64,000 nt of DNA from Cladocopium goreaui. Its lineage: Eukaryota; Sar; Dinophyceae; Suessiales; Symbiodiniaceae. The notes under the pieces were generated by a model. It saw nothing but the letters and a program-made list of their open reading frames with translations. It had not been told where the DNA came from and searched no databases. Location of the stretch: positions 62,001 to 126,000 of the forward strand of contig CAMXCT020000445.1 in the NCBI GenBank assembly GCA_947184155.2, given 5' to 3'. Below are positions 11,801 through 23,800 of this stretch, in pieces. Numbering within the stretch: the first letter of the stretch is position 1; each line of letters starts with the position of its first letter. The position numbers were made by a program, and so were the translations under genes.

Positions 11801-14800
11801 TTCGGATGCCTAACTCCTGGACACCGATGGTACAGGAAGAATTGTGATTTTGGGTCTGGTTTGGGTGCGGAAATATCTCGGCATGCCATTTTTCAACCTC
11901 TCCCAATGGTGCCAAACCCCAAACCCCCCAGCAGCAGCGCTCCAAGCGAATAGGGCCCACGTGTTTCATGGCAGGATGATAGGACCTGGCACTGAGCAAG
12001 GAGAGACCTGGAAACTGCGCTTGGGAAAAAATCACTGACATGAAGCTAGTCACTGATTTAGGGTTAGCCTTAGCTAGGGTTTAGGGTTTAGGGGAAAAAA
12101 ATCACTGTTAGCCTGGCACTGTCATTCCTGTTTACTGTGGTTTCATCATGTTTCATCCGCCTATGATTCCAGTTTGCACTTGGGAAACACCACCCATGTG
12201 CAGCGGCTGGATCTGACATCCCTGTGGTGGAAGGCCCAAATTTGTGTTGGTAAATCCAGGAAAATGTGTACTCAACTCTGGTCATCTCTGGTCCAATTTT
12301 TGCTGAGCCCTGAGTTGAACCGGTTGAACCTTAGTCTCCTGGCTTCAATTCCTGTTTTGACAAGTTACAAACGGGCTGTTTGAACCATGGAGTGATCTAG
12401 TTTTGGGCCTGGCAAACAAGAAAGCGAAGCTGCCGGCCGCGAGCACGGGGGCCACCTGGCCAAAACGAAGGGCCAAGAGGGGCTGTCAACCCTACCCTCT
12501 GGTAAACTAACATAACTATGGAAAATCCCCATGTATAGTGGATTTTCCCATTGAAAATGGTGATTTTCCATAGCTATGTTAGTTTACCAGAGGTAAAGTT
12601 GTCCAACTCCTCCGCGCCTGTGATGCGTCAATTTCCAACTGAGCGCCCAGTGCCTTGGCGGCGGCAAACCACCTTCATCAATGGGTTCATCCATCACGCT
12701 TGAATGGTCTGTCGAATTGGTGCATCCTCAAAAATAGAAGGTTTGGAGTTTCTACAGACAGGCCCACAGGCGTTGCTCACAATTCCTTGGGAACAAAGAG
12801 GTTTCCTCACCACAGGTAGGTCCGATGATTGGAAATATAGTCCCATTACATCACCATATGACATCCCCCATGTTAGGTGATTAAATCCCTTCTATTGTTG
12901 ATATCCGTATCCTTCATCCACCGCCCACAGAAGAAGTGCCTCGAGGATGTCTGCAGCACCACTCTTCGAGGAGGCTGCACGGTTGCCGTGCTTCACGATA
13001 CGCACCTCAACCACTGGAATCTGCCAGTTTCGGGCCAGTCTTTCCTATCAAATGGCCACATCAAAACATATTCTGAAAACCAGTGAAGAACGATAAAACC
13101 AATCTTTTTCTTTCAAGAAATCATCAGTTTCATGCGCGAAATCGACACGATTTCGCGAGAGGTCAGGTACGACAATGGACCACCAACGGAGACATTGGAA
13201 GCCGAATCCGTTGGATCACTTGGATCCCTAACACCAGCTCCAGCTGCGAGAAGCCCTGCAGCTGTGGAGATGTTGAAGGTGTCCTGACAGAAGATGTAGC
13301 AAAAATCAGGGGATTTTTTAAAAATTCATAGGGTATCGGATACAGAATGAATTCATATGTCTGAAAATAGCGGATTAAGCACCACATGGCAATTTTGATA
13401 GGGGAACAACATTAATTATTTAGGGGCCGACAAAACCATATAGCAGCTAACTACAAATAAAGTACATAACCTTGCAACAAGCCGGACAGCACCATCCTAG
13501 CAAAATTGTTTGCTTCAAAACCCAAGCCTCACATGCCCAGCTCTCCTGGAGGGTACTTGATCATTCATCTTCATATCAGAAAGAACATCCCAAACATGAA
13601 GAGAAGATCAATGGATTGGGTTCAACGGAAAGCCACAGGAAACCATAGCTGTTTACACCGACCTAGGGGTTTTGCTGTAGATTTACCATCTGGTTATGAC
13701 TAACATAGCCATGGAAAATCCCGAAAATAAATGGAGGTTTCTAGCTGGGAAAATCATCTATTTCTATGGGCCATCTATACCATGGCTATGTTAGTCATAA
13801 CCAGAGGCTATGTAGATTTTCCCCAATTGCCCTCCTGGCCATCGCCACCAGTACCCACAATGTCAACTATGAGGCCATCGGATCGTGGCACCTGCGCTCG
13901 GAAATCCACCGGTTGCTTATCCCATTGACAGCATAGTTTATTAATGGGATAACCCATTATTAATGGGATCATCCCATTATAAATGTTATACCACCTGAAA
14001 ATTTTCATTAACCTTGGCAGCCTTGACATTTATATCATTTATCAACCACGGACTGGGAACAATGCACATCTGAACTAGGACAAATCCAGCTACTCATCAT
14101 TTAGCCAGAAAAGATCCTTTACCGAGAGAAACACACATATCACCATTTATCATATCAGTGACATAGAGATGGTTCGTATCAGTGATGTTGCACAAATGTA
14201 TGAACCCTCAAAGCAGCTGGGGCACCTTTTATCCGTCTTGAGCCAAAACATATCGTTAGGTGGATATAGGTCTACACATGTTATGTAGGAACCCATACCT
14301 AAACACCCCTCCTAAGTTCATGCCTTTAGCATAGAACTTCAAGCTACAAGCTGTTTCGCCTGTCTGTTCCTACCTTCTACAGACACCTGCCCCATGCGAT
14401 TCATGTGGCACCATGCAGCGTCAGAAGGAAGTGGTTTCGTACACAGGTCAGACAGATTCTGATGTGTACCCACCGGCTCGACCTTCAGAGTTTTGGTTGA
14501 CACCTTCTCCTGGATCCACAGGAACCTAGTCTGCACGTGTCTTGTCTTACCAAGACCCTTCCTCGACACGATTCCTCTTGCCGCCGAACTGTCGCTCAGC
14601 AGAACCAGTTCTGTGTCGATTTTCCACTCGTCAAGCATTGCCTTTAAACCCAATCCTACTGACCCTGCTTTCACCAAAGCGTAGAATTCCGACTCTCCAC
14701 TGCTGAGGGACACAGTGCTCTGCAGGTTACTACTGTGCTTCACACAGCATGAACCCAACATACACACGATCCCGGTTGTGCTGCGACGGGTCTTCAAGTC

Positions 14801-17800
14801 GCCAGCGTGATCTGAAGCACAAAACACTCGGATGGTGTTGAACATCTTCTGGGGTCGAAACTTCGATACCACTCGCATGTGACCGGACAGATAACGTCCG
14901 AGGCGCTTGAGTTTTCCCCAAGCATATTCGGTAGGATGTTGCATGTGCCGAGCAAGCGATTTCGTTGCTTCAGCCAGGTCGGCACGATCCATTGACAGGT
15001 AAGCAGCTCGCATTGTAAGAGACCTGTATTGTGAAACTTGTTCTGGTTCCAAATCGGGCTGCTCTTCAGCCGCGATGACATCTTGAATTTTCTGCTTTTC
15101 CGCCGGTGTGCTAACCGGTTTGCAACCTTCCAAGTTTAGGGCTTTCACAATGTATTCAGCATGGCGTGGATCTGCTTCATAGTCCAACACGCCAGTCGTC
15201 TTGTCATAGCTGATCACTCTATTGAGTACGCACATTGACGTACCATCTCCTCGTTCTGGACCGATCAAGCCATCCACGCGATATTCAAACTTCTTCTTTA
15301 AGCATTCTTCGAGATACTTCAAAGCTTCATCGTCACCAAGGCAAATGAAGTCATCACCGTGAACGATGAAACGCAAGTCCATTTCATCATGGATGAACAG
15401 TGCCGGCCATGCTTTGCACTGTCTGAAGTTGTTCTCCGTCAGCAACTGTACGTATGTGGATTGCCAGATGTTGGCAGCATCCAACGTCCCGTACATCGAG
15501 CGTTTGAGGAGCGCGCAAGCTCCCTCTTTTTCACTGCCTTCTGGAAGAGTACAGAAAACCCTCCTCTTGGATTCTCCGTAAAAGTGCGCCCTGGAGATGT
15601 CTATCAGCATCATTTTGTAGGGCCTGTTCCTTTTGCTGGTGCGCTTCGACACCATCAACGCACAAAGCACTTTGAGAGATTCCAGCGGAGGCATTGCACT
15701 AAAGCTTTCGAACTCCGCCAGTGATTTCGATGCCTTCTTCACTTCCCGAACCACCAAGCGAGATCGGTAGTTTGGATGACTGTCGTCACCCTTGTTGCGG
15801 TCCACCCACTTAAGGGTTATTGGAGGACGGTTGGTCTCCTCCCAGCACATAGTGGTGGGAACAACATCCCATAGCTGCTGCTTCTCCACCCACTTCATCT
15901 CTTCCTTTCTGGCTTCCAAAACTTTCGCTGGATCCAGTGGCATGCCTGTCACTGAGTCCACATAGTCGCTGACAGTCTCGTCCACAAAGCTTTCGGTTTG
16001 GTCATTTGAGGTATCATCGGGTGAGGGACCCGATGTGAGCTCTGCCAAGGTACTGAGTTCGCCTCGAACTCGAAGCTCTCGCCGAATTCCATCCAGAATT
16101 GCAGAGACCAGTTTCGGTGGATAAGTCTGTGCAGCACGAGCTCTGCCATTGATCAGGTGTACATGCCTGTGTCCACCTTCACACTTTCCTTCGATACACT
16201 TTGCCATTTCAGGAGAGTTGGTCAGCCAGCAGGTGTCCTTCCTGACATATCCCACACCCTGCTGATCCTCAGCGACCATCTCCCACTTGCACATAGGCGA
16301 CTCTACCTTGTACACTCCAGGCAGGCTTGCCAAGCGCTCGACTTCCGGTTCCTGCCAGCTTGCGCTGGGTTTCGGATGTTCATGCAGAAAGAACCTGCCA
16401 TGGTTGTGTTGCTCCAAATAGCATTCCACAGCCACCTTCAAGTGCGTTCGACCTTCTTCTAAGATCTGTTGGTTCTCTTCATCCGTTCTTTTGTACTTGC
16501 TGAGATTCTGAAGTGGACTGAATGGCCCACACGGAGGTGATCCGACAAGGAATAGCGGTTTCTCCTTCTTCAGGAGCCTCCTCAACTCTCGCTGATCTGT
16601 GTCCTTTGACAGATCCCAATGGTCTCCTTTCGAGTTCTTGGAAACCATCAAATCAACTGCAAATCCAGGTCGAAGACCGAAAAGGTTAGCCTTCGAAGTG
16701 AAACGCTCGGGATTGTAGATCTCGGCCACGTCGCTTTTGCTGATTCCCATGGAGCACAGTAGTTGGCTGATCTCGTAGATCTCTTTCTTGGACTCCAGTT
16801 TATGAAACATGTTGGCTTCCAAAACGGAAACCATGTCCGATTGCCCAGGTCCTTGACTCTGAGCTGCCGGTGCCTCACTTCCTTGAGCTGGAGGTGCTGG
16901 ATCGTTAGATCCACGGGCCTCTTCTCTTTCAGCCACCTGAGCTTCTCGATGGCTCTCTTCACCTTCTCTCTTTTGTCCCCTCTTCTCCGGAGACTTCTGC
17001 CTCTTGGCTGCCCCTCCTGGGGAAGACCCTTCCTCCTCCAAAGGACGTCTCACCGGGTCCGGTCGGACCAAAGGTCCGACTCGACCCTCGGGTTGTCCAA
17101 TGGCTGCATCTGCCGCCATCTCGACAGCATCGTCTGGGCCATCCCGCAGGACCGACTCATTCGGCTCATCCGCGTCCGCTGACGCCTCGCCTTTCCTTTT
17201 CTGAGCCTTCAAGACTCGAGCCCGTCCTTCCTCAGTCCGAAGAAGTCTCTGTTGCACCAGGGTTCGGCACTCACTACTGTGAGCTCTTGCTGGCAGTCCA
17301 ACTTGAATCGCATTGCAACCTTCGCATCCAGCTGTGTAGTTTCCCTCCACGTCGGCTTTCTTGACATAGAGGTTTCTTGGCAGCGAATCTCGATCCGCTG
17401 GGACTGGCATCAGTCGTACGCCAGGCTCAACTGCAGGCATTGCAATCGCTATTGGTGCGTCCAAGTCTTCTGGCTTCTGTGGCCTCATTTTCCACGGAGT
17501 GCCGCACATCTGATCGAAATCTTCCGTCGACCAGCGCTTCTCCTCCGGCATCCGTTTCACACTGCCACCTTTGATCACACCGTCCTTGGTCATGACCAGT
17601 GCGTCGCCGTTGCGACCATGGGCCCCCATGAACATGCCTTCCCGCATCGTGTCATAGGGCCCTTCCAGATAGCTCTTCAGAGGCTTGAACCACACTCTTT
17701 CACCAAAAGTGACGGATGGTCGTTTCCACCGTCTGCCGCGAGAACGCTCATATGGCGTTCGTCCGTCCGTTCCCACTCTGAAGCGGGAGATCATGAAATC

Positions 17801-20800
17801 AGCATGACGACCGACCCATGCAAGAATCGGATGCCGATCTCTCACCTGAATCCCCAGCTTTTCTTCCAGGGAACTCTTCATAGCCTTGATCTGCCTTTTG
17901 GTTTCTCTAACGGCAACTTCACAAGCGCCGTTTGCCTGCGAGTCTCCTGTCTTTGACTCCTCCAAGACGATCTCAACCGTCTTGATGCCTTTCTTCACAG
18001 CCTCCTTGAGGGACTTGATCGAGTTCTCATTGTCCCACTTCAGCACCAGTCTCCTGTACCCTGACTCCTCAAGGCACTGGATGACGAAGTTCACCGCGTA
18101 GTTGTCTGCGCCCTTGGCTGGAACCACGCTGCACCACATGTAGCCAGTGTACTCGTCTTTGACCTGCAACGAAGGCAATTCGCCTTCAGGCTCCACTTCC
18201 GGCCGATTCTTCGAATCCCTGCCCATCCAAAAGTAGTCCATTGAAACGATGGGCAAACCACGTTCATCTTTTCCTTGTTCAGGTTCGCTAGGATGCCGCT
18301 CATGCAGTCCACGAGCGCGCATACAGTGGCCACACCAGGTCCTATGGATGGTGTGCCCTGTTGCTTCGTGCTCTTCGATTTCCTCCTTTGTTGGTGAAAC
18401 CGGCGATCGAAGCAGCTTTGGCTTTCGACCGCTCTCCTCATCTTGCATTTCTTCTGGACTTACGGATTCACCTGCCTGGTGAAACCCTCGTCCATTGCTC
18501 CAAGATTCTTGCCAAAATGGCTTGACTCGTACCGTTGACCGAGCCATTCAACCAAAGATCGAAGACAAAGATGCCCTTCTGCTCATAGAGTTGCGTAACT
18601 TGTTGGGCTTCCCCAGGGTGCTTCTTCACCAGGTCGTCATACGCAGCACGGAGTCCTTGAGCAATCTTGCCATGCTTCGGGATGATGACGCCCTTGCCAT
18701 CCATGAGCATTACCACATTCTTCTTTGAGACTGCGGTGCCGCTCGCCAGCATTCGGTGGACGTCGATCAACCGACCTTCAACACTTTTGCCAATGCCATT
18801 GCTGTCGTACCCTTTGACGACGACGCCTCCACTGTCGGAGAGAAGTTCACCAGAGGCCGTCTTATATGAGGCATTGTTTGGATTCTCATCGCCCCGAATC
18901 AATCCAGACTTTTCCAACTCGAGGGGCACTGCCGTGACTGCAGCGCCAGTGTCGAAGTTCACCACCAACTTCGTCCATTGCTCAGAACTTCCATGGCAAC
19001 TGTTCCAACCGCCTTCAAAGGAATTGATCTCCTGCACCTTGCCAAAGGTCTTGACCACCACGTCGTTGCGTCTCTTGATGAATCCAATTTCACGATCAAC
19101 CTCAGAGTGGCCCATATTGCATCGTGCACCTCGTCGACAAAACGATCGTTTGAAGTCACTGCACATCATGCCACCCTTGGGATGTTGCAGATAGAAAGCA
19201 TCTTCATTCTTTGCCTTCCTTCTGCGAGCTCTAGCGGTTTTGACCCGAAAGGATCTTTCCAACTTCTTGGATTCGGTCATTGTTCGTTGACGTTTCTTGT
19301 GGATGTCGACCCGTTGTCTGCTCATGACACGCTGTTCATCAGCGCGTGTCTCAGTCTTGAACTTGGCAACTTCATCTTGGGTCAATTTCCGGTATGACCT
19401 CGACGACTTGACAAAGACACCAGCGTCCTTCCGCTTGAGATGCCCTCGACGAACCAACTTTGGCTTTCCACTCAAAACTCGGATCTTGTCCTCCTCGATG
19501 ACTACTGCCTCTGTCTCGATGCCTCCTAAAGTTTCGTCGTGGTACTCCTCGTCCTTGACCTTCTTGCTATCGAACTCCTTGTGCCAGGCTTCATCCAAAC
19601 GTAGCTTCTCCTCAGCGCGTTCCTTGCCTCCAGATCGTCGATGAAGAGTTGCCTTGCGCCGCTTCTTCTCCTCGAACCAAGCCTTTGAGGGAGAGACGCC
19701 AGCCTTCAGCGCAGCATGATATCGAGCGTCATGCCAGCTTTGATCGTTCACTGTTGCCTCAGTGAGCTTGAAGCTTCCTTGAGCCTTCTTTTCCTTTGCC
19801 TCCCTGTCGTTCTCGCGGATCTTCTCTTTGAGCTCGTTCTTGCGAGCATCGATCTCTGCGATGCGTTTCTCAATCTGCTTGTACTCGTCCTCGTCGTCGC
19901 ACTCTTCAAGCTCCTGGACTTTCTCGCGTTTCTCCGCATCTAAGTTGGAAACTTCCAAGAGCTCCACGGTTCGATGCATCGCTTGGGTTGACGAAGTTCC
20001 GATGGGTCGAGACGGTGTTGGGAGCTCGGCCGATCCAGAGGATCGACTCGGCTCTTCCGCCTCCGGAGCCGACCGAAGACCAAAGGTCCGGTTCGCTCCT
20101 TCCATCAGCGACTTCGAGACCCTTTCGAGGAAGCCGATTCTAAGATCATTGCGATGATGTTCGACCAGCTTCAGAGACTCCGCATTGGATTCCCGGCTCA
20201 ACGACAAGGGGTCGTGCTTGTCTCTCAACTCCTTCTTTTCATCCTCACTCAAACCATTGAAGTGGTCGATGGTGATGCCTTTGAAAAGACAGATTGTCTT
20301 GTCCAGGACATAGTGGAACTTCTCAGGCTTGAGGATCTTGAGATAGTCACGAACTGACTTCTTCTCAGGCTTGTCCTTGGAGGATTCTTCAACAAGGCGT
20401 TCACGTTCCAAACCACAGACTCCACACTCGTGGTCATGGTGCTTCTCATTGGAGTTCTTCTGACACCTGAAGTGAAAGCAAACGTCACACGGCTCAGCGC
20501 AAGTCGAATCCTCGGACTTGACCATCACGTACTTGTCACCTTCAGGACAAACAGTCACAAAAGTTGAAGAACTGCTCGGTTCAGCATCCTCCTCCATCTT
20601 GACGTCGTCCTCGCTCCATTCCTCCAGCATGGCAATGCTGAGGAACCCAGTGTCCAAAGGTTCGGCTTGAGGCTCTTCTTCAAGGTTTCCAACACCCTTC
20701 GATTTGCCACCTGACTTTGCCTTGGCATTGGCTGTTGGTTCTTGTTGGCAGCACCTCCACCGGCCGCCCAACAATCCTTCTTGAGGTGTCCGATCTTGTT

Positions 20801-23800
20801 GCAATTGTGGCAAACTCGGGTCTCTTTGGATCCACTACCGGACCCTTTGCCCTTGTTGTCGGTATGTCCAGATCCTTTGCCGGACTTGCCTTTCGACGAA
20901 CCCTTCTTGCCATCTCCTTTGCCTTTCTTGCCTTTGCCCTTCTTGAGAAAGAGCCCGCGTCCATTGGGTCACCACCAGAAGCTGAATGCGCACCAGATGC
21001 ATCTCCAAGCTTCAGTCGGTGTCCAAGTCTCGTTTCCAAGAACATCACCAACTCCGCCCTGACGTCAGCGTAATCGCTGTAGCGACTGCGATTCCGTTGT
21101 AGGTGTCGTTCTATCTCTACGGGGCATAATTGCTCAAGGATCGACACCTTGATCTCGGAGTCCAACTGTTGCCGGGTGCCATCAGATCGTCTTCGCTGCT
21201 CGTATTGACGAACATTTTCTTCCCAAGTCTCCACTGCCGCCCACAGATGATCCAACTTCGTACATTTCTGTGGTGACAGGATTGCCCGAAGCATTGCACC
21301 ACGTCGTCCACCCGTGCTAGGATCGAAGCGTCGATTCAGTTTGCGCCACGCTTCAAGTCCTTGAGATTTTCCAGCCGACCTCACCACCTGAAAAGCCTCT
21401 TTCTCGCAAAGCGTTTGCAAGATGGCGTACAGCTGACCAGAGATCTCCTCCACATCCTCAATAGTCTGATGGGTCGGATTCACTGGTCCAAAGGCCGCTT
21501 TGATCTCCGTCGCAGTGATCTCGGTGTCGAAATCTTCTGCCCACTCCAACACTGCCTCCATCTTTGGGTGCACGCTGGTGATGAAAGCTTCCATCCTGGT
21601 CTTCCAGTACAACCAATTGGACTCTTCTCCAAGAAACCTGTCAGGCTTCGCCAAGCCGCGATTGTCCACCAAGGTCACCTTCTTGTCAGGCCGATCGCGC
21701 AACGCCTGAACCAGGTCATTCTGACTCCTTGCAAGCTCCTGGAACGCTGCCCCAACATTGGCTTGAAACGCCGCCTGTTGCTGCTGTGCTTGGGCTTGGG
21801 CTTGCTGTTGCTGTCCATTCAAGACCTGATCCAACTGTTGCCTGAGAGCCGCTTCACGCTGTTGTGCATCCGTCTGCCCAGCTGTCAGTTGCTCCACCTG
21901 TTGTCTAAGAGTCAACTCACGTTGTTGTGCCTGCTGCATGTTCGCCTGGAGTTGCTGGACCGTGTCGATGAGCTGCTGCGCGGTCATTGCTCCTTGTCCT
22001 TGAGTTGCCGCCATTGCTGCAAGTGATGTCCCAAGTTGGCCCAGATACGTCTCAACCTGCGGATCCTAATCACTTTCCTGACAAGTCTCTCCCACCTGTC
22101 AGCCACGCTCCGGTCCTCCACGACCAAAAGCCTGGACGCGCCGATCCAAAGGATCGACAGCAGTCCAATGGCTATTGCGATGATCCACCAATGGTCAATC
22201 GCCACAAGGATCAGTGCAGCTAGCTCAACCAGACGCTCCGCTACCATGCACAAATGTATGAACCCTCAAAGCAGCTGGGGCACCTTTTATCCGTCTTGAG
22301 CCAAAACATATCGTTAGGTGGATATAGGTCTACACATGTTATGTAGGAACCCATACCTAAACAGATGTTTTCCTCTACCATATCCCACATATTTGTTTTA
22401 TATCACTAACATGATAAATCATTTATGTCCATATCAGTCCATATCATTTCATATTATTTATCAGTGATTTACCACTGCCAGGTACCATATCAGTGACATT
22501 GTTTCATATCATTTACCATATTTCACTGATATGATAATTATGATACCTCCAATCTTTACCACATTTCATTTTTCATATCATTTACCATATCATTTACCAT
22601 ATCATTTGCCATATCATTTACCGTATCATTTACCATATCATTTACCATATCAGTGATATTTCTATCAGCCCATCTGAAACAGAGGTTGCCTCCACGGGCA
22701 GCGCGTTGGAACGCATGACGTGGGCCAAGGAGTGCACCTTCAAAACGCATGACGTGGCATGACGGGCATGGTAAAAAAAAAAGAAGCAAATGGATAAGAA
22801 GCGGCTTATGTTTTTTTCATATCTAACTTCTAGTGATCTCTCAAAATTAGAGATATGAATCTAGTATCTATCTAGTTGGTCATGAAATTTCTTTTCCGAC
22901 CGGGGCCATTCTACTTCTCCCGGTGATGAAACGTCACTGCCGGCTGGGATGCCCGAGCAATTTCAGAGCTACACTTTTCCAGCCTCAGTGGCAGGTTGGG
23001 AGTTGCCAGAGATGGATCATGTCATTTACGACAACCATGGCTTCTGGGTTCTTGTGGATATCAAACTGCCATATCATCGTGATATCATTCCAGCTAAAGG
23101 GGCTGCTTCCACAAGTTCTGCCGATCTTTCGATAGCAAATGGTTACCACCTGCAGCCACCAAAGTGCCACCCACAAAGCCCAACCCTGGGTGTCTGTGAC
23201 GTGAGCAGGGCCAAGAATGCACCCACTTGGGCGGGGCTTGCCTGGCAGGTCAAATGCTGATTCTTCACAAAGAAATCTGCGATGACAAAAGGAACAGCTT
23301 TTCTTCACCAGCATTTTAAGACCAAAACTTGGCAATGCCATCCACTGGATTTGAAATCGCCATGACTATGGCTGGCATGTGAGTACCGTCACATATTTGA
23401 AATTTCGCAGCCATTCGCTCCGAAATGCACTGAGAATTTGGCACATTTTTCCCATCTATATAATCAAAACATTCAGCCATTCTCAAAGTCCTGTCTGTGT
23501 CCTTTCCAAGTTCAGATATTTCAATGAGAATCTGTCCTAAGGATAGACAAGAGTCATTCATCAAATCATGTTAAATCCTAATACTTGTTGTATATACATA
23601 TTCTTAGTATTTCTTAGTTATGTTGTCCCCATAATATCCCCATAATAATATATATCCCAATTAAAATGGCACCCTTCCCCCACTTTCGCGAAGCCTCACC
23701 CCCCATAATCTCCCGCATTGCTGAGCTGGCCTTGGGAGGGAGAGATGGTGGGAAAACCATGTTGGTTTTTCAGCGAAATGGGAAATCCGTTATGTTTTCC

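Larger units (their letters stand above)
14189..22363 (-). mobile_element. Complete Ty1/copia LTR retrotransposon
   Basis: The element is 8175 bp. LTRs at 14189-14305 and 22247-22363 are 117 bp, begin TG and end CA on the coding strand, and are identical in every base. GATGT flanks both sides (14184-14188 and 22364-22368), a 5-bp target duplication. A primer-binding site, TGGTAGCGGAGCG, directly follows the 5' LTR, and a polypurine tract, AGGAGGGG, directly precedes the 3' LTR. Internal order is gag, protease, integrase, a methyltransferase-like region, reverse transcriptase, RNase H, i.e. copia order. It sits in TrpD intron 5 in the same orientation as the gene. Identical LTRs mean a recent insertion, yet gag-pol is spread over three frames. 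Confidence 0.96.

Noticed and set aside
17252-17956. 234-codon plus-strand ORF and others across the copia element
   Set aside because: Antisense shadows of pol, where the minus strand has clear integrase and reverse transcriptase motifs.
21984-22253. 89-codon hydrophobic ORF starting in the 5' LTR
   Set aside because: It spans the primer site and overlaps the gag start in another frame; no support beyond openness.
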